Below are positions 1 through 9,186 of a stretch of DNA of 64,000 nt, piece after piece (within the stretch, counting starts at the first letter, position 1; every line of letters begins with the position of its first letter). The notes below the pieces were generated by a model that worked only from the letters and a program-made list of their open reading frames with translations, did no database searches and was not told the origin of the DNA. The DNA comes from an uncultured Flavobacteriaceae bacterium. Lineage in GTDB: Bacteria; Bacteroidota; Bacteroidia; Flavobacteriales; Flavobacteriaceae. The position numbers were made by a program, and so were the translations under genes. The DNA lies in the NCBI GenBank assembly GCA_947504035.1, contig CANNGA010000001.1:124001-188000 (forward strand), given 5' to 3'.

Positions 1-1043
1 AAGCCATTTATTCTAGGCAACCCCAGCGTATGCCGCGTATTTTAGAGTTGGGTAGAATTGCCGCAAAAGCAGAGGCAATAGATGTCGCACAAAACATTTT
101 TAATTATGTGATTGAGACCGCCCAAAATATAGACACCAAACTCGAAGCGCATTACGATGCATTGCAAATAAAAACGAAAACGGCAGCCCCAAAAGTATAT
201 CCCGACTTAGCGCAAAGCTATTTAGACATTTTTAAAACATATGGCACATTTTCTCAAACATTCAAATTGCAAATTGCTTATGCCCATTTTTTAGCCTTTC
301 GTATGAATGCTCCCCAAAAGGCAACCTCGTTTTTAGAAGAAGCTTTAGAATTGCCATTAAACCGCATGGAAAAGGCCACAATAAAATTAGAATTAGGCGA
401 TATTTTGGTGCTTCAAGAACAGTTTGATAAAGCACTGATTTACTACACACAAATACAACGCAATTTAAAAAACAGTACCCTCTCTCAAGAAGCGCGCTTT
501 AAAGTGGCTAAAGCCAGTTATTATAAAGGCGATTTTAAATGGGCAGAAGCGCAACTTAAAATTTTAAAATCCTCAACCTCTCAGTTGATAGCTAACGATG
601 CCTTGGATCTTAAACTACTAATTACAGACAATAAATACGAAGATTCTCTACAAACCGCTTTAAAACGGTATGCTAAAGCAGACTTATTGGCGTTTCAAAA
701 TAAAAATGATGAAGCGATAAGCCACTTGGATTATATTTTAAAGACCCATAAAACAGAACCTATAATTCCGCAAGCCTTATACAAACAAGCTTTGCTTTAT
801 GAGCTTAAAAAAGCGTATAATAAAGCCTCAGAAAATTATCAAAATATCATCATGAATTACAGCGATGGGGTTTTGGTGGATAATGCGCTATACAATCTAG
901 CAGAATTGTATAACCACCAACTGCAACAACCAGAAAAAGCCAAAACATTATATAAAGAGCTTGTTTTTAATCACGCAGATAGTATTTACTTTGTAGCGGC
1001 ACGAAAAAAGTTTAGACAACTGCGAGGCGATGCCATCAATTAA
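1..1043 (+). CDS. Tetratricopeptide-repeat protein, 5' end outside window
   Basis: The reading frame is open from the first bases of the window (codons from position 3 have no stop before the first ATG at 30), so this is the C-terminal part of a longer gene. The visible part of about 345 residues is helical and built from repeated TPR-like pairs rich in Ala, Tyr and Leu, for example around the Ala-Leu-Tyr-Lys-Gln-Ala segment near residue 250 and the Ala-Leu-Tyr-Asn-Leu-Ala segment near 287. Such proteins are protein-protein scaffolds. No enzyme motif is seen and the partner is unknown. The C-terminal repeats resemble the TolA/YbgF-like TPRs common in Bacteroidetes envelope proteins (inference). 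It is followed 20 bases later by the SemiSWEET gene and may be co-transcribed with it. Confidence 0.75.
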   Translation, partial: AIYSRQPQRMPRILELGRIAAKAEAIDVAQNIFNYVIETAQNIDTKLEAHYDALQIKTKTAAPKVYPDLAQSYLDIFKTYGTFSQTFKLQIAYAHFLAFRMNAPQKATSFLEEALELPLNRMEKATIKLELGDILVLQEQFDKALIYYTQIQRNLKNSTLSQEARFKVAKASYYKGDFKWAEAQLKILKSSTSQLIANDALDLKLLITDNKYEDSLQTALKRYAKADLLAFQNKNDEAISHLDYILKTHKTEPIIPQALYKQALLYELKKAYNKASENYQNIIMNYSDGVLVDNALYNLAELYNHQLQQPEKAKTLYKELVFNHADSIYFVAARKKFRQLRGDAIN

Positions 1044-1063
1044 TTACAAATAAGCCCTAGGAT

Positions 1064-1330
1064 ATGAATTTTGATACCAACGAACTTATAGGTTTCGTAG
1101 CAGCACTATTAACAACCATTGCTTTTTTACCCCAGGTGTATAAAACTTGGAAGACGAAAGACGTATCTAGTTTGTCGCTACCCATGCTGCTCTTATTTTT
1201 TACAGGCGTTCTACTGTGGTTGGCCTATGGCATTTTAAAAGACAGCCCTTCTATGATTTTTGCTAATGGTACTACCGTGGTTTCTACAGTTTTATTGCTA
1301 CGATTTAAGATAAAGTATCATAAAAAATAA
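1064..1330 (+). CDS. SemiSWEET-type sugar transporter (PQ-loop/MtN3 family)
   Basis: The 88-residue product has three membrane helices (about 8-26, 38-57 and 62-80), the size and topology of bacterial SemiSWEETs, which dimerise in the inner membrane to make a facilitative sugar channel. The family's Pro-Gln pair is present at residues 23-24 in FLPQVYKTWKTKDVSSLSL, and the second helix has the expected WLAYG pattern. The gene lies 20 bases after the TPR gene on the same strand. The substrate cannot be told from sequence. Confidence 0.9.
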   Translation: MNFDTNELIGFVAALLTTIAFLPQVYKTWKTKDVSSLSLPMLLLFFTGVLLWLAYGILKDSPSMIFANGTTVVSTVLLLRFKIKYHKK

Positions 1331-1422
1331 TTAATTTTAAGGATGAGGACACACTGACAAGATTACAGCCTTGATAAAATGGTGTAATTATTGTTATCTT
1401 TATTAAAAGAAAAACTAAAATT

Positions 1423-2115
1423 ATGATTGGATATTATATATTAATAGGAGGTATCTCTTTAGTAAGTTGGTTGGTAAGCAACACCTTAAAACGCAAGTTT
1501 GCAAAATACTCTAAAATTCAACTTAGAAATGGCATGAGCGGTGCCGAAGTGGCGCAAAAAATGCTAGCAGATCATGGTATTTATGATGTTGAGGTTATCT
1601 CTACAGCAGGGCGCCTAACAGACCATTACAATCCTAAAAATAAAACAGTAAATTTAAGTGAAGCTGTGTATAACGAACGTAATGCCGCCGCTGCCGCTGT
1701 TGCCGCACACGAGGTAGGGCATGCGGTGCAACATGCAACGGCTTACAGTTGGTTACAAATGCGTTCTACCTTAGTTCCTGTCGTGAGTGTAAGCTCTGGA
1801 ATGTCTCAATGGTTAATCATTGGAGGCTTAGTTCTTGGTGGTGCAGCAGGTTTAGGTTTAGGATGGTGGGTTGCCGCTTTGGGTGTCGTCTTAATGGGCT
1901 TTGCAACGCTGTTTAGTTTTATAACATTACCCGTAGAATACGATGCGAGCAATAGAGCATTAGCATGGTTAAAAACTAAAAATATTGTAACCCCAGACGA
2001 ATATAAAGGTTCTGAAGATGCCTTAAAATGGGCTGCGAGAACCTATTTGGTGGCCGCTATAGGCGCTTTAGCAAACTTATTGTACTGGGCACTGCAAGTG
2101 TTTGGTAGAGATTAA
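1423..2115 (+). CDS. Membrane-bound neutral zinc metallopeptidase (YugP family)
   Basis: The 230-residue protein has an N-terminal membrane helix (about 2-19), a zincin motif HEVGH at residues 96-100, then two or three hydrophobic segments (about 128-170 and 208-225). This is the architecture of the putative neutral zinc metallopeptidase family PF04298 (B. subtilis YugP). The two His and the Glu of the motif are intact, so activity is likely. The substrate is unknown. It probably acts at the inner membrane. A near-consensus -7 box (TATCTTTA) lies about 25 bases before the ATG, and a hairpin with a T-run follows the gene. Confidence 0.9.
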   Translation: MIGYYILIGGISLVSWLVSNTLKRKFAKYSKIQLRNGMSGAEVAQKMLADHGIYDVEVISTAGRLTDHYNPKNKTVNLSEAVYNERNAAAAAVAAHEVGHAVQHATAYSWLQMRSTLVPVVSVSSGMSQWLIIGGLVLGGAAGLGLGWWVAALGVVLMGFATLFSFITLPVEYDASNRALAWLKTKNIVTPDEYKGSEDALKWAARTYLVAAIGALANLLYWALQVFGRD

Positions 2116-2141
2116 GTGGCGTAATAACATTACGACTACAG

Positions 2142-2173
2142 AAAAGCTAAGCATTTTAGTCTAAGCTTTTTTT
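2142..2173 (+). terminator. Probable rho-independent terminator after the zinc peptidase gene
   Basis: AAAAGCT at 2142-2148 pairs with AGCTTTT at 2164-2170, can be extended with one bulge through the loop side, and runs into seven T. It lies 26 bases after the stop codon at 2115. Confidence 0.5.
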
Positions 2174-2213
2174 GTACCTTGTAGGACTAAAGATAACACG
2201 TAAACAAGTAATT

Positions 2214-2915
2214 ATGGAAAATTCTATAGAAAGTAAACTCTTAGTAGGTCAATTATCTGACACAGATAAGGTGGCATTTTATAAAAAAACCTATGGTCAC
2301 GTTGCAGGAGGCGTTCTTGCGTTTATACTCTTCGAATACCTATTGCTTCAAAGTGATGCCATAGTCAACTTTGCATTGTCAATGACCCAAGGGTGGCGAT
2401 GGCTGGTAATGTTAGGCGGATTTATGTTTATTACTAATTATGCCGAAGGTTTGGCGCTAAAAACACAGGATAAAAACAAGCAGTACTTAGCGTATGGCCT
2501 TTACATTTTAGCAGAGGCTTTTATATTTGTACCCCTTATTTATATGGCAATTGTGTTTACAGAGAGTTTCGATTTACTCAACCAAGCAGCTATAGTAACC
2601 TTATCTTTATTTACAGGCTTATCAGCCATAGTACTGGTAACCAAAAAAGATTTTTCTTTTTTAAAGTCAGCGCTTACCGTAGGCTTCTTTATTGCTTTAG
2701 GTTTAATTTTAGCAGGAACATTATTTGGATTTAATTTAGGACTATGGTTTTCTGTAGGGATGTGTGTACTTGCAGCAGGTTCTATTTTATACCAAACCTC
2801 TAATCTTGTTCATAAATATACAGATAGTGAATACATACCCGCTGCTTTAGGGCTATTTGCCTCTTTAATGTTATTATTTTGGTATGTGCTTAGTATTTTC
2901 CTGTCAAGAGATTAA
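2214..2915 (+). CDS. Bax inhibitor-1/YccA-like membrane protein
   Basis: The product is 233 residues with about seven hydrophobic segments between residues 30 and 230 and short loops, typical of the Bax inhibitor-1 (TMBIM/YccA) family of inner-membrane proteins implicated in membrane-protease control or ion leak. The start is placed at the ATG at 2214. The frame stays open upstream to a TTG at 2172, but that codon is inside the T-run of the preceding terminator and would add 14 unconserved-looking residues. Family membership rests on overall topology and conserved small residues, so the function is less certain than the family. Confidence 0.75.
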   Translation: MENSIESKLLVGQLSDTDKVAFYKKTYGHVAGGVLAFILFEYLLLQSDAIVNFALSMTQGWRWLVMLGGFMFITNYAEGLALKTQDKNKQYLAYGLYILAEAFIFVPLIYMAIVFTESFDLLNQAAIVTLSLFTGLSAIVLVTKKDFSFLKSALTVGFFIALGLILAGTLFGFNLGLWFSVGMCVLAAGSILYQTSNLVHKYTDSEYIPAALGLFASLMLLFWYVLSIFLSRD

Positions 2916-3420
2916 AACTACAGATATCACTTAAATGATTAAAGATTCTAATTCTAGATGCAAACGATTTAAAAAGATCATTTTTTTAAATTAATACCAG
3001 CATTAAGGCGTGTGCAACGTACTTAAAATAATGCCTAAAAAACCAGAATATCCAGATATTCTGGTTTTTTATTGCGATAAAATAAGAACTTGTTTTAACG
3101 CTGTTTACGATACGATTTTCTAGTGTAGTTGGCGGCACACGCAGTTGTTTATACACTTTGTAATACTTCTTAAAGTATCTAAGTTGAATTGGTGTTAGTG
3201 TGATTACAAGCCAAGTTGTTTTAGAAACACCAGTTTTGAAGTTTAAAAAACCGTATTGCAATAAGGCGTTAAAGTATTTTTAATATTAAGCGCTTTATTT
3301 TAGACTTAAAGCGAAAACCCCTAATTTTATACACTGTATAGAGGTTGTGAAAGAGGCTTCAACAAATGCATTACATGATTTAAAAACACCCTGTTTAAGG
3401 GGATTTACCCGCTACAAAGC
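2916..3420. other. 505-base intergenic region with a strong hairpin
   Basis: I see no convincing gene here. It holds a strong hairpin at 3041-3064 and otherwise A/T-rich sequence. A 91-codon frame on the minus strand (2986-3261) runs straight through that hairpin, lacks a good start context and its product is unfamiliar. It could be a degraded gene, since residues about 22-55 look helix-forming and basic, but I do not call it. Confidence 0.4.
3041..3067. terminator. Strong bidirectional-looking terminator hairpin
   Basis: AACCAGAATATC (3041-3052) and GATATTCTGGTT (3055-3066) form a perfect inverted repeat with almost no spacer, followed by T residues on the plus strand and preceded by A residues. 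It lies about 125 bases after the Bax-inhibitor gene, the nearest plus-strand gene it could terminate. Confidence 0.65.
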
Positions 3421-5199
3421 ATGACACAGCAAGAACCAGAGTTGTATTATAAAACACATCTTGAACAGTACCAACAAGAGGTGAAACACTTACAAAAACG
3501 AATCGCCCTATTAAGCCTATTACGAATCATCCTGTTTTTGGTTGCCGTTGCCTTAATTTATTTGTTTTATCCGCATTGGAAAACCCTAGTCCCCATAACT
3601 CTTGTAAGCGTTGTTGCGTTTGTGTATCTCTTAAGTAAACATACAGACGCCAAAGCCAAACGCGCATTTTATAAAGCTTTAGCTGCTAGTAATGCAGAAG
3701 AACTTAAAATAGCCGCTAAACAATTCCATCATAGAGCGGCAGGTGAGGAATTTCAAGACCCCACTCATAATTACAGTTTGGATATTGATATTTTTGGACG
3801 CGGGTCATTTTTTCAATACATAAATAGAACCGCAACAAAAGCAGGGACGCAAGAATTGGCAGATGCCCTAAAAGCCAATACCATTTTAGATATAGAAAAA
3901 CGACAAGAAGCGATTAAAGAATTGGCAAGTAAGCCCGAATGGCGTCAATTTTATGCTGCTCATGCTAGTTTGGTTAAAGTAGAAACCCCAGCTCATTTTA
4001 TTGTAGATTGGGTAAGTACATATAAGCCCTTTTTGCCTAAGGTTATGGCATATTTTCCTCAGGTATTTACACTAATAACCGGTTTAATTTTTGGCGCTAT
4101 TTATTTTGAAATTTCGGGGAGTCAAACCTTACTTGTGTCTTGGTTGTTGCTAGGTTTGGGACTTACAGGGGGGTATGTAAAGTCTATTAATAAGCTGGCA
4201 GCAAACTCCGATAAAGTAAAAGATACCTTTAGACAGTATGCTGTTTTGTTAGACCGTATTGAAAACGAAACCTTTAAATCGCAACTGTTACAAGAAAAGC
4301 AACAACGAATCCAGTTAGATGCGCTAAAGGCGTCACAAATTTTCAAACAACTCTCAAAAGCTTTAGATGCCTTAGACAATAGAAACAATATTATAGGCGC
4401 TATTTTTGGCAATGGTTTCTTTTTAAATGATATTAAGAACAGTTACAAAATAGAACGTTGGATTGCTACTTATGGGATTAAAATAGCCCATTGGTTTGAG
4501 GTGGTGTCTTTTTTTGATGCCTATAACACCTTAGGTAATTTTAGTTTTAACCATCCAAATTTTACCTATCCAGAACTTGTGGCTGAAGGAGATGTTATAA
4601 AAGCGACGCATTTAGGACACCCCATGCTAGATGCCCAAAAACGGGTAGATAGCCATGTTACCCTCACTAATGAGCAGTTTTTTATCGTTACAGGTGCAAA
4701 TATGGCTGGAAAAAGCACGTTTTTACGTACCATAGCATTGCATATTGTTATGGCAAATATGGGGCTTCCCGTTTGTGCAAGTTCAAGCCAGTACCATCCT
4801 ATGAAATTAATTACAAGCATGCGCACCTCCGACTCTTTAACCGATGACAGCTCCTATTTCTTTTCAGAATTAACCCGTCTTAAGTACATTGTAGACGCTA
4901 TTGCTAAAACCCCCTATTTTATTGTTTTAGACGAAATACTTAAGGGAACTAATAGTACCGATAAGGCTATAGGTTCACGTAAGTTTGTAGAGAAACTAGT
5001 CGCTTCACACGCGACAGGAATTATAGCAACACACGATTTAAGCCTGTGCGAGATGGCTACCGAATTAGAAGCTGTAGAGAATTATTATTTCGATGCAGAG
5101 ATTGTAAATGACGAATTGTATTTCGATTATATCTTAAAAAAAGGCATCTGTCAAAATATGAATGCTTCTTTTTTGCTTAAAAAAATGGAGATTATATAA
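3421..5199 (+). CDS. Membrane-associated MutS-family ATPase
   Basis: The 592-residue protein ends in a MutS-type ATPase domain: Walker A GANMAGKS at residues 425-432, Walker B with IVLDE at 501-505 followed by LKGTN, and a later ATHD sequence. The mismatch-recognition domain of MutS is absent. Instead there are two hydrophobic helices near residues 33-70 and another pair near 215-255, so the protein is predicted to sit in the inner membrane with the ATPase in the cytoplasm. The middle region resembles the MutS lever/clamp helices. Such short MutS-like proteins are recurrent in Bacteroidetes. A role in mismatch repair is not implied, and no repair gene is next to it. Confidence 0.85.
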   Translation: MTQQEPELYYKTHLEQYQQEVKHLQKRIALLSLLRIILFLVAVALIYLFYPHWKTLVPITLVSVVAFVYLLSKHTDAKAKRAFYKALAASNAEELKIAAKQFHHRAAGEEFQDPTHNYSLDIDIFGRGSFFQYINRTATKAGTQELADALKANTILDIEKRQEAIKELASKPEWRQFYAAHASLVKVETPAHFIVDWVSTYKPFLPKVMAYFPQVFTLITGLIFGAIYFEISGSQTLLVSWLLLGLGLTGGYVKSINKLAANSDKVKDTFRQYAVLLDRIENETFKSQLLQEKQQRIQLDALKASQIFKQLSKALDALDNRNNIIGAIFGNGFFLNDIKNSYKIERWIATYGIKIAHWFEVVSFFDAYNTLGNFSFNHPNFTYPELVAEGDVIKATHLGHPMLDAQKRVDSHVTLTNEQFFIVTGANMAGKSTFLRTIALHIVMANMGLPVCASSSQYHPMKLITSMRTSDSLTDDSSYFFSELTRLKYIVDAIAKTPYFIVLDEILKGTNSTDKAIGSRKFVEKLVASHATGIIATHDLSLCEMATELEAVENYYFDAEIVNDELYFDYILKKGICQNMNASFLLKKMEII

Positions 5200-5284
5200 G
5201 TGTAAATAAGAGGGGAATTCATTTTTTTTAAAAAAGATGTGACCCTTCGAAAATAAGTGCGTCTAAATAGTAAAGGATAACATC

Positions 5285-5794
5285 ATGAAATACAGTATAA
5301 CATTTTTTTCGACAGTACTAATCGCTTTAGCTAGTTGTACCTTAGCAGCTCAAGAGGTCACTGTTAATGAAAAGGTTTATGAAATAAAAGAAGCCTTAAT
5401 ATTTCAAGGAGAGACCGATGTCACTGAAACCTTAACGGTTGAAGAAAAGTCAAAAATTAGGACAGCCCTAGAGACTAAGCAGAAGGAAATGGCTCGTATT
5501 GAAAAAGAGGAGATACAAAAAGCAGCTTTAGAAAAAGCGGCAGCAGATTATGATGTTGCAGAAAAACAGAAAAAAGAGGCTGAAAAGGCGTTGAAAAAAG
5601 CCGAGAAAGCACAGAAAAAAATGGATAAAGTTAAAGCGAAGCATACTAAAGCAACAAAAGTACACCGTAGTACGGTTGAAAAGTATGAAAAGCTTAAAGG
5701 AAAAGGAAAATTATCTCCCGTAGATGAAGCGAAATGGCTTAAAAAAATGGAAAAATTAAAAGCGAAAATGCTAAAAGCCAAATCGAAACTATAA
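5285..5794 (+). CDS. Secreted Lys/Ala/Glu-rich coiled-coil protein of unknown function
   Basis: The 169-residue product starts with a signal peptide (about 1-22, cleavage after Ala-Ala-Gln likely; a Cys at 18 makes a lipoprotein an alternative). Residues about 55-165 are almost entirely Lys, Ala, Glu and Met in heptad-like order and should form a long charged helix or coiled coil. No family is recognised. It would be periplasmic or membrane-attached. It stands alone between the MutS-like gene and the omega-amidase gene and is followed by a clear terminator. Confidence 0.65.
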   Translation: MKYSITFFSTVLIALASCTLAAQEVTVNEKVYEIKEALIFQGETDVTETLTVEEKSKIRTALETKQKEMARIEKEEIQKAALEKAAADYDVAEKQKKEAEKALKKAEKAQKKMDKVKAKHTKATKVHRSTVEKYEKLKGKGKLSPVDEAKWLKKMEKLKAKMLKAKSKL

Positions 5795-5851
5795 AGTATT
5801 AAGAATTTTGCTCTAAATTTAGTTTGACTACTTTGAATTGTTTGTGTAAAG

Positions 5852-5885
5852 GGTTCCGAAACATCTGTTTTGGAACCTTTTTTTA
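5852..5885 (+). terminator. Rho-independent terminator after the coiled-coil protein gene
   Basis: GGTTCC at 5852-5857 pairs with GGAACC at 5872-5877, and the stem extends inward with A-T pairs and a G-T pair. A run of seven T follows. Confidence 0.8.
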
Positions 5886-5943
5886 GTAAAGAACTTTTAT
5901 CTTTAAACCCAAGTTAAGCCTATAAACCGCAAACCCAAAAGAG

Positions 5944-6729
5944 ATGCAAGACATACTGCGAATCGCATTAGTACAAACCGATTTAGTCTGGGAAGCACCA
6001 GAAGCTAACCGCCTACGTATAGAGGAAACCCTTTTAGCGATAATTAAAGAAGGCGTCGATCTTGTAGTTCTACCAGAAATGTTTACCTCTGGCTTTACGA
6101 TGAATGCTGCACAAGTCGCAGAACCCATGACGGGAACCACAGTGTCTTGGATGAAAGCCTTAGCCGCAACACACGATATAGCCATTACAGGAAGTTTAGT
6201 TATAGAAGATAATGGGCATTATTACAACCGTTTGGTATTTGTAAGTCCAAAAGGGGTAGAAGGGTTTTATAACAAAAGGCATACGTTTACTTTGGTTGGT
6301 GAAGATGAAGTATATCACGCAGGCGATAAAAAGTGGATTGTAACTTATAAAGGATGGAAGCTGTGCCCTTTAATCTGTTACGATTTGCGTTTTCCTGTTT
6401 GGGCAAGAAATGTAGAGGCTTATGACGTCTTGTTGTATGTGGCGAATTGGCCCATACCAAGAATAGCAGCTTGGAATACCTTATTGCAGGCAAGAGCTAT
6501 AGAAAATATGAGTTATACCTTAGGTGTAAATAGGGTAGGTGTAGATGGTGTAGGCGCTACTTATAATGGCAGTTCTGCCTGTTATGATGTGTTAGGGAGG
6601 CTGCTTACAACACTCCCTTTAGAGCAGTCGGCTTACGAAATTGTGTCTTTATCTAAGACTCATATTAATAGGTATAGACGTAAATTTAAATTCCTTCAAG
6701 ATAAAGATCAATTTAATCTTTTAAAGTAA
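5944..6729 (+). CDS. Omega-amidase, nitrilase superfamily (YafV/NIT2-like)
   Basis: The 261-residue protein has the complete nitrilase-family triad: Glu45 in VVLPEMFTSGF, Lys111 in YNKRHTF and Cys145 in LICYDLRFP. The size and these contexts fit omega-amidases, which hydrolyse alpha-ketoglutaramate or alpha-ketosuccinamate and so help methionine salvage or transamination metabolism. It is cytoplasmic with no signal peptide. A near-consensus -7 box TATCTTTA lies at 5898-5905. The last 17 bases overlap the end of the convergent lipoprotein gene. A broader C-N hydrolase specificity cannot be excluded. Confidence 0.88.
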   Translation: MQDILRIALVQTDLVWEAPEANRLRIEETLLAIIKEGVDLVVLPEMFTSGFTMNAAQVAEPMTGTTVSWMKALAATHDIAITGSLVIEDNGHYYNRLVFVSPKGVEGFYNKRHTFTLVGEDEVYHAGDKKWIVTYKGWKLCPLICYDLRFPVWARNVEAYDVLLYVANWPIPRIAAWNTLLQARAIENMSYTLGVNRVGVDGVGATYNGSSACYDVLGRLLTTLPLEQSAYEIVSLSKTHINRYRRKFKFLQDKDQFNLLK

Positions 6730-8326
6730 AACTCGTTTCTGTATCCCAGCCCGCTCGTACTTCGTCAATTTGTTTTTCAGAATGTTTTACAATTTCAGGA
6801 AGCGTTTTGGTGCGGTAATGACCTGTATCGTATATTTTATTGCCATTGGCATCAAAAATAACACGTATAAAATACTTTCCTGGAGCAATATCTAAAAAAT
6901 CTAAAGGCGCTTGTGCTGTAGCATACTTTTCATATTTTACCACTCCCTTTTCTGTGGTAAGCTGAACAATTATAGGATAGGTCGCATTATTGACATTAAG
7001 ACGAAGGTTGCCAAAGCTGTCCTTTTTTGGAGTGTTTAATGTATATGTAATCGTATCATTAGTGTTGTTAAAAAAGTCTGTGAAAGCACCAGGCAAGATT
7101 TCCATTTGGTAGCGGTTTTCCTCAGCCTTATCGAAAGCAAAGGCGTAGGTATTTGTCGCAGAATCTAAAGGTTTAACGGTATAGGGTACAGGTAGAGAAT
7201 CTTGATCTATTAATTTAATTTTGGACGCATCATAACCTGTAAAAGGTATAGAACCAGAAATTTTAAAATCCTCTTCATAACCAATAGGGCCATTAGGCAA
7301 ACTGCTTATTACTAGGGAATCACGTTCTTTATCTCTAAGACGTACTGTAAAAGATTTTGTAATATCAGGGTGTTCTACGTCTAAAATTATAGAATCTAAT
7401 GTTAACTTGGGCGCATACCAGTAGTACAAGGTGTCCTTTTTGGCATCTTTTGTAATGCGAAATTTAAAATCTTCTGGGACTTCAGATTGTACCGTAAAAG
7501 TGGCTTTTTCGGGGTCACCTTCATAACCTATTATTATTTTTTCACCATTTACGAGTAAAGGCCTAGAAGGTTTAAAATCTATGTTTTCATTAAATAACTT
7601 TAAATTATAAGTAGTGTCTGTGGGTACGGTGATAAATTCTTTTTCAAAAGCAATTTGATCGCTTTTTTGTTGAAATTTATTGTCTCCATTTTTATCTTTT
7701 AATGCCAGCAATAAGTATTTGCCTTCTTTAACATTTTCAATGGTGTAAGACGTGACGCTATCTAGAGTATTGGTAATGTATTTAGGCGTTTCTTTGTATA
7801 TAATAGAATCGGTAAATGTCGAGTCTACCTCATAAAGCATCACAGAAACAAAGGTTTCTGGTTTGCGTTTCAAAGCATCTGTGATGGTCCCAGAAACCGT
7901 TAAAGAATCGATATAATTTCCTGTAGAAAATATATATTTATAAAACGTATAAGGATTCCCCTCGTTATTGTCTTGTATACTATTCCCAAAATTAAAGGCA
8001 TATGTGGTGTTGGGTTGTAAGGTGTCTAAAATTTTAATGGAGACAAATTTACTAGCACCACCCGTAGGTGTAATTACAGGCTGTGTTTTCATTGGCGGCG
8101 ATATAATAAGCTGCTTCTGTAAATCCTTTAATTTAATGTATTCATTAAACGTAATTTTAATTGTATTGCCTTTAAAATTTGTGGTGTAATTTTTAGGAGA
8201 GGTATTTACAATTTTAGGCGGATCAATATCTTTTTCACCCCCATTTGGATTGCCACGGTTGGCACAGTTTATACAAATACAACCAATACTTAAAGCTAGG
8301 GCAAGATTTAAAAATATACTACGCAT
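6713..8326 (-). CDS. Large lipoprotein with N-terminal bacterial Ig-like (Big_5) domain
   Basis: The 537-residue product has a lipoprotein signal (Cys at 16, 18 and 21; Cys21 begins the CANRGNPNGGEKD segment that resembles a conserved start of Bacteroidetes homologues). Residues about 35-135 look like a Big_5/SbsA Ig-like domain with the pattern FNEYIKL followed by a beta-rich module. The rest is beta-strand rich, and the C-terminal 80 residues contain a DANGNKIYDTG segment like an EF-hand-type calcium loop. It probably sits on the outer membrane as a surface or assembly protein. No catalytic motif is seen. ComF lies 71 bases upstream in the same direction, so the two may share a transcript. 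Confidence 0.8.
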   Translation of the reverse strand: MRSIFLNLALALSIGCICINCANRGNPNGGEKDIDPPKIVNTSPKNYTTNFKGNTIKITFNEYIKLKDLQKQLIISPPMKTQPVITPTGGASKFVSIKILDTLQPNTTYAFNFGNSIQDNNEGNPYTFYKYIFSTGNYIDSLTVSGTITDALKRKPETFVSVMLYEVDSTFTDSIIYKETPKYITNTLDSVTSYTIENVKEGKYLLLALKDKNGDNKFQQKSDQIAFEKEFITVPTDTTYNLKLFNENIDFKPSRPLLVNGEKIIIGYEGDPEKATFTVQSEVPEDFKFRITKDAKKDTLYYWYAPKLTLDSIILDVEHPDITKSFTVRLRDKERDSLVISSLPNGPIGYEEDFKISGSIPFTGYDASKIKLIDQDSLPVPYTVKPLDSATNTYAFAFDKAEENRYQMEILPGAFTDFFNNTNDTITYTLNTPKKDSFGNLRLNVNNATYPIIVQLTTEKGVVKYEKYATAQAPLDFLDIAPGKYFIRVIFDANGNKIYDTGHYRTKTLPEIVKHSEKQIDEVRAGWDTETSFTLKD

Positions 8327-8397
8327 TATCCAAATACTATTTTACACAAACCTACATAATTTTCAGAGATTTGTTTTCATTGCTAACGATTATATTC

Positions 8398-9072
8398 TTA
8401 AGCTATTGCTATGGTCGCAATACTTACTTTAATATTTGGCGCCTGTTGTAAGACCGTAATACAGGCTTCTAAAGTGGCGCCGGTTGTTATAAGGTCGTCT
8501 ACAAGCAAAATGTGTTTGCCTGCTATGCGATGTGCATCGCTTAAGGCAAACCAGACACTACTGTCACTCCAACGTGCAAAACGTTTTTTTTTAATTTGAG
8601 AAGACGTGTGTGTTGTTTTAATTAAAACACGGTCTAAATAGATCGCATCTAAGGCTTTTGAAATTTGTATGCCGAATTTAGAGACTTGATTATAACCTCT
8701 TTGGCGTTCACGTTTTTTGTGCAGCGGTACAGGGATAACAAGATCTATGTCTTGGTAGGAAGGAACACGGCTTAACTCGCCCCCTAACCAATCGCCTAAA
8801 GTAATGCCGATGCTTTCATGCCCCTTGTATTTTAAGTTGTGTAATAATTGCTGTACCAAGCCTTTCTTTTCAAAATAGAATAAAGCAGTGCCCTGTACTA
8901 TGTGGGCACGACCTGCAAGTATGTTTTCAAAATGCGTATCGCCATTTAAGTGAAAATTAGTAACAGGCAGTCGATGTCTACAATGCACGCAAATAACACC
9001 TGTTTGGTCGCTTAGGTAATGCGCACAGGCAAAGCAGACTTTAGGAAAAAATAAATCTACAAGCGCTTTCAA
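8398..9072 (-). CDS. comF: ComF family phosphoribosyltransferase-like protein
   Basis: The 224-residue protein begins with a small zinc-ribbon (Cys13/Cys16 and Cys28/Cys31) and ends with a type I phosphoribosyltransferase fold whose PRPP loop ILLVDDLITTGAT spans residues about 188-200. This is the ComFC/GntX architecture. In competent bacteria ComFC helps uptake of single-stranded DNA, but in most species its reaction is unknown. It is cytoplasmic. It is divergent from glyS, and the 114 bases between its start and the glyS start must hold both promoters. Confidence 0.9.
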   Translation of the reverse strand: MKALVDLFFPKVCFACAHYLSDQTGVICVHCRHRLPVTNFHLNGDTHFENILAGRAHIVQGTALFYFEKKGLVQQLLHNLKYKGHESIGITLGDWLGGELSRVPSYQDIDLVIPVPLHKKRERQRGYNQVSKFGIQISKALDAIYLDRVLIKTTHTSSQIKKKRFARWSDSSVWFALSDAHRIAGKHILLVDDLITTGATLEACITVLQQAPNIKVSIATIAIA

Positions 9073-9173
9073 AAAAGTAAGAATTAGTGGTCTTTTGTAA
9101 ATTTAACAAAAAAATAAATAGAGTGGGTCTTTAATTTTATGGAAACATTGTATTTAGTTACATACGGGTTTTT

Positions 9174-9181
9174 TATTTTTG
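9174..9181 (+). promoter_or_regulatory. -7 promoter box for glyS (TATTTTTG)
   Basis: TATTTTTG matches the Bacteroidetes -7 consensus TAnnTTTG, with a TTG at 9148-9150 in the -33 position (23-base spacer). It lies only 6 bases before the glyS ATG, so the transcript would have almost no leader. It also shows that the in-frame ATG at 9139 is upstream of transcription and not the start. Confidence 0.6.
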
Positions 9182-9186
9182 CAGCT

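Noticed and set aside
2172-2213. A TTG start for the Bax-inhibitor-like protein at 2172
   Set aside because: It lies in the T-run of the preceding terminator; the ATG at 2214 gives the expected length.
2986-3261. A 91-codon frame on the minus strand in the gap before the MutS-like gene
   Set aside because: It runs through a strong terminator hairpin, has no recognisable family pattern and no clear start context. A degraded gene cannot be excluded.
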